23,742 bases of DNA. Source: Monoraphidium neglectum (lineage: Eukaryota; Chlorophyta; Chlorophyceae; Sphaeropleales; Selenastraceae). The stretch covers positions 4,164 to 27,905 of the forward strand of contig NW_014013189.1 of assembly GCF_000611645.1 (NCBI RefSeq). Reading direction: 5' to 3'. The notes beneath the pieces are model-generated. The model did not search any database. It saw nothing but the letters and a program-made list of their open reading frames with translations, and had not been told where the DNA came from. Positions 22,228 through 23,742 of this stretch are shown piece after piece (position 1 is the stretch's first letter; each line of letters starts with the position of its first letter). A program made the position numbers and the translations under genes.

Positions 22228-23648
22228 CGCGCGCCCGTGTGTCCATCCCATGGGTTCGCGGTGTCGCCGGCACGACGCCTTTCGGCTCTCCCAAGCAATC
22301 GCGCCCGGTTGCCGGCTCACGTGCGCGGGCGTGGCCAGGAGCCGTCCTCCTTTGTGAGCCCGTCAGAAGGCGACACCTCAGCGGCTGCAGGAAATTCACA
22401 GGAATGGCAGGTGTGAGGTTGGCGCGGAACAAGTGAGATGTGAAGTGACGCGTTGATCAATCTTGTGCGCCAGGAATCATGGCAGATTTCATATGAGTGA
22501 GGGTGCACCAGGGGACGGCGTGCGGCGCTGCAGCTAGCTAGCCAGCTGGCAAGCTGGCTAGTGTCGTGCACCATGGTAAATCCCAAACCCAAATCCCCTC
22601 CGACTCACGTGGCAGGAACCCGGGGGCTGCGCTGGTTGCACGCGCCACCTGCCACCTGCGGACCGTCGCAGGCGGCGGCGACAGTTTGGCAAAGGCGGCC
22701 CCAACATCACTTCCACAGGTTGCTTGAGGGTTTGGTTTCTTGTTCTGCTGAAAACACGCCAAAACATGCCAACATTGCCGTATCTGACCACCTGGATACA
22801 CGTGTTATTGCATGGAGCTTTGTGGAGACATTGCTGCACGTGTTAAGCATGTCGGGCGGCACGGTCCCAGCAGGCATGTCCCGACACCCTCTTAGCGCAG
22901 CGCGCCCCCGCTCACACGTAGAAGTCGTGCAGGGTCAGCTGCATCGACGGCGCCCATAGCTTGTTGCCATGGGCGTCCACCCCGCGCCGCGCCGTCTCCA
23001 CATCCACCAGGTTGAGCTCCCCAAGACTTAGGTCGGCCACAGTCATGGCCTCCACCTCTTTGCGGGTCATGGGGCTCTGGATGCGCACGAGCGCCTGCGG
23101 GGTCCAGGCGCGAGGCGCCCAGCATGGCCCCGGTCCTGGGGCGACCAGCGCCGTGATACAAACTTCATCCATACCGCCCGGTTTCACGATGTTGCCGGCA
23201 TATTGCATGCACAGTTGTTGGGTGACAGAACGAACCCTGAGCCATCCACGAGCAAGCAATGGCGCCCCAGCAGCCGCGTTCCACCCACCGTGTCGCCCAT
23301 CGTTGAAGGGCGCAGCGGAGATGTGAAGCCGCTGGTCTCCAACGGCTTTGAGGGGTCCTTCAGGGGGTTGCGCACTGTGGGGAGCCACGAAGCACGCTCG
23401 CATCATAATTTAAGGGATGTACAGAGCAACGCGGCAAACACACGCGAGGACTTTGAGGGGTTGCTGCGAAATTCTCGGCCCACGATGACAACCTTGGATC
23501 CCAACCCCAGCCGGATCAATGGCACAGCAGGCTCCCCGTGCTTGCGGGCGCGGGCCCACCGTTCTCGTAGAAGAAGAGGCCGGAGCGCGCCTTGCTGGCG
23601 TCGACCGCGGTGATGGCCACGGGTGTCTTGAGCGCCGTCTGCAGAGTG
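19620..23648 (-). repeat. Tandem gene duplication, unit B (continues past the window)
   Basis: Partner of 10640-14602. Of ten paired exons, six have equal length and four differ by 3, 9, 6 and 3 bases (exons 10, 11, 12 and 15 under the models given), all multiples of three. Introns align in part. One intron, 21722-22320, is expanded by CA/TG repeats compared with its 308-base partner 12705-13012. Confidence 0.85.
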
Positions 23649-23742
23649 CTGTGAGGGGGGGGGCGCGGGGCAAGAGGCAAGGGGCAAGCGCCCGTCAAAA
23701 TAGGACAAGGAGGTGTTTGAGCCTCAGGCAAGCGTGATGCTT
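19677..23742 (-). CDS. Patatin-like phospholipase, copy B, 5' partial, ten exons visible
   Basis: Exons: 23648-23560, 23374-23289, 23094-22916, 22655-22609, 22384-22321, 21721-21549, 21252-21091, 20906-20644, 20230-20156, 19784-19677 (TGA). They give 414 whole residues plus one shared codon and correspond to copy A exons 8-17; the exons with the oxyanion loop and the catalytic Ser lie past the window end. Seen here: TLQTALKTPVAITAVDAS, VWQVARATSAAPGFLPP (a full patatin motif, better kept than in copy A), TFVDGGLANND with the catalytic Asp, FSVGTGQ, YMRIQLPFG, the Ala/Pro-rich linker and the tail WWVRCFLLGLDDPFD. Exon 16 differs from copy A at 2 of 25 residues, exon 17 at 4 of 35, exon 13 at 10 of 57. 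The catalytic loop and frame are intact, so this looks functional as far as it can be seen. Confidence 0.83.
21844..22235. repeat. Composite direct and inverted CA/TG repeat in a copy B intron
   Basis: A 71-base perfect direct repeat (21844-21914 and 22028-22098) alternates with a segment of about 55-60 bases (from 21947) whose reverse complement recurs, ending at 22165. Each direct repeat carries a 9-base inverted repeat, ttgtgttac...gtaacacaa. Pure (CA)n follows the first direct repeat and (TG)n of about 28 units closes the block. The whole lies in intron 21722-22320. Confidence 0.88.

Noticed and set aside
21666..22320. Long reading frames rich in Cys-Val or Thr-His
   Set aside because: They are translations of (TG)n and (CA)n repeats on each strand.
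1..23742. CRISPR array, phage, insertion sequence, riboswitch or bacterial operon
   Set aside because: No spaced repeats, integrase or transposase, or Shine-Dalgarno organisation is present; all recognised genes are spliced eukaryotic genes.

Overview
This is nuclear DNA from a eukaryote, most likely a GC-rich green alga (Chlorophyta). Evidence: every recognisable gene is cut by many short introns (about 150-600 bases) with GTGAG/GTGCG-type donors and CAG acceptors; coding exons are very GC-rich in third positions; introns carry long TG/CA, ATGC and CTG tracts; and the protein families fit algae. The genus cannot be fixed from the sequence. There is no operon, CRISPR array, phage or bacterial mobile element.

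Layout. (1) 1-3985, plus strand: the 3' nine exons of a glycoside hydrolase family 5 (cellulase-like) gene whose 5' end lies off the window. (2) 3986-5071: convergent 3' flanks. (3) 5072-8715, minus strand: a complete 11-exon gene for a bacterial-type BtuF-like (cobalamin/metal-chelate binding, Peripla_BP_2) protein without an obvious signal peptide. (4) 8716-10693: about 2 kb with no recognised gene. (5) 10694-17490, minus strand: a 17-exon patatin-like phospholipase gene (copy A, predicted 594 residues). (6) 17491-19676: a gap with a CTG repeat. (7) 19677 to the window end, minus strand: the 3' ten exons of a second patatin-like gene (copy B), a tandem duplicate of copy A in which exon order, most exon lengths and much intron sequence are kept.

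I reconstructed exons by hand from protein-family continuity plus splice-site phase. In each model all junction phases agree and the coding length is consistent (1590 nt for GH5 from the first full codon, 1038 for BtuF-like, 1785 for copy A, 1246 for the visible part of copy B). The genes have no evident shared pathway: a polysaccharide hydrolase, a putative corrinoid or metal-chelate binder and two lipid acyl hydrolases.

The points most worth a second look are: the GH5 protein has Thr-Asp-Pro where the family has the catalytic Asn-Glu-Pro; a two-base difference between the patatin copies beside a tandem splice acceptor, so the copies need different acceptors to stay in frame; a family-atypical insertion between the patatin catalytic Ser and Asp; and a composite direct/inverted CA/TG repeat that fills one intron of copy B only. 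I saw nothing supporting a wholly new multi-gene system.
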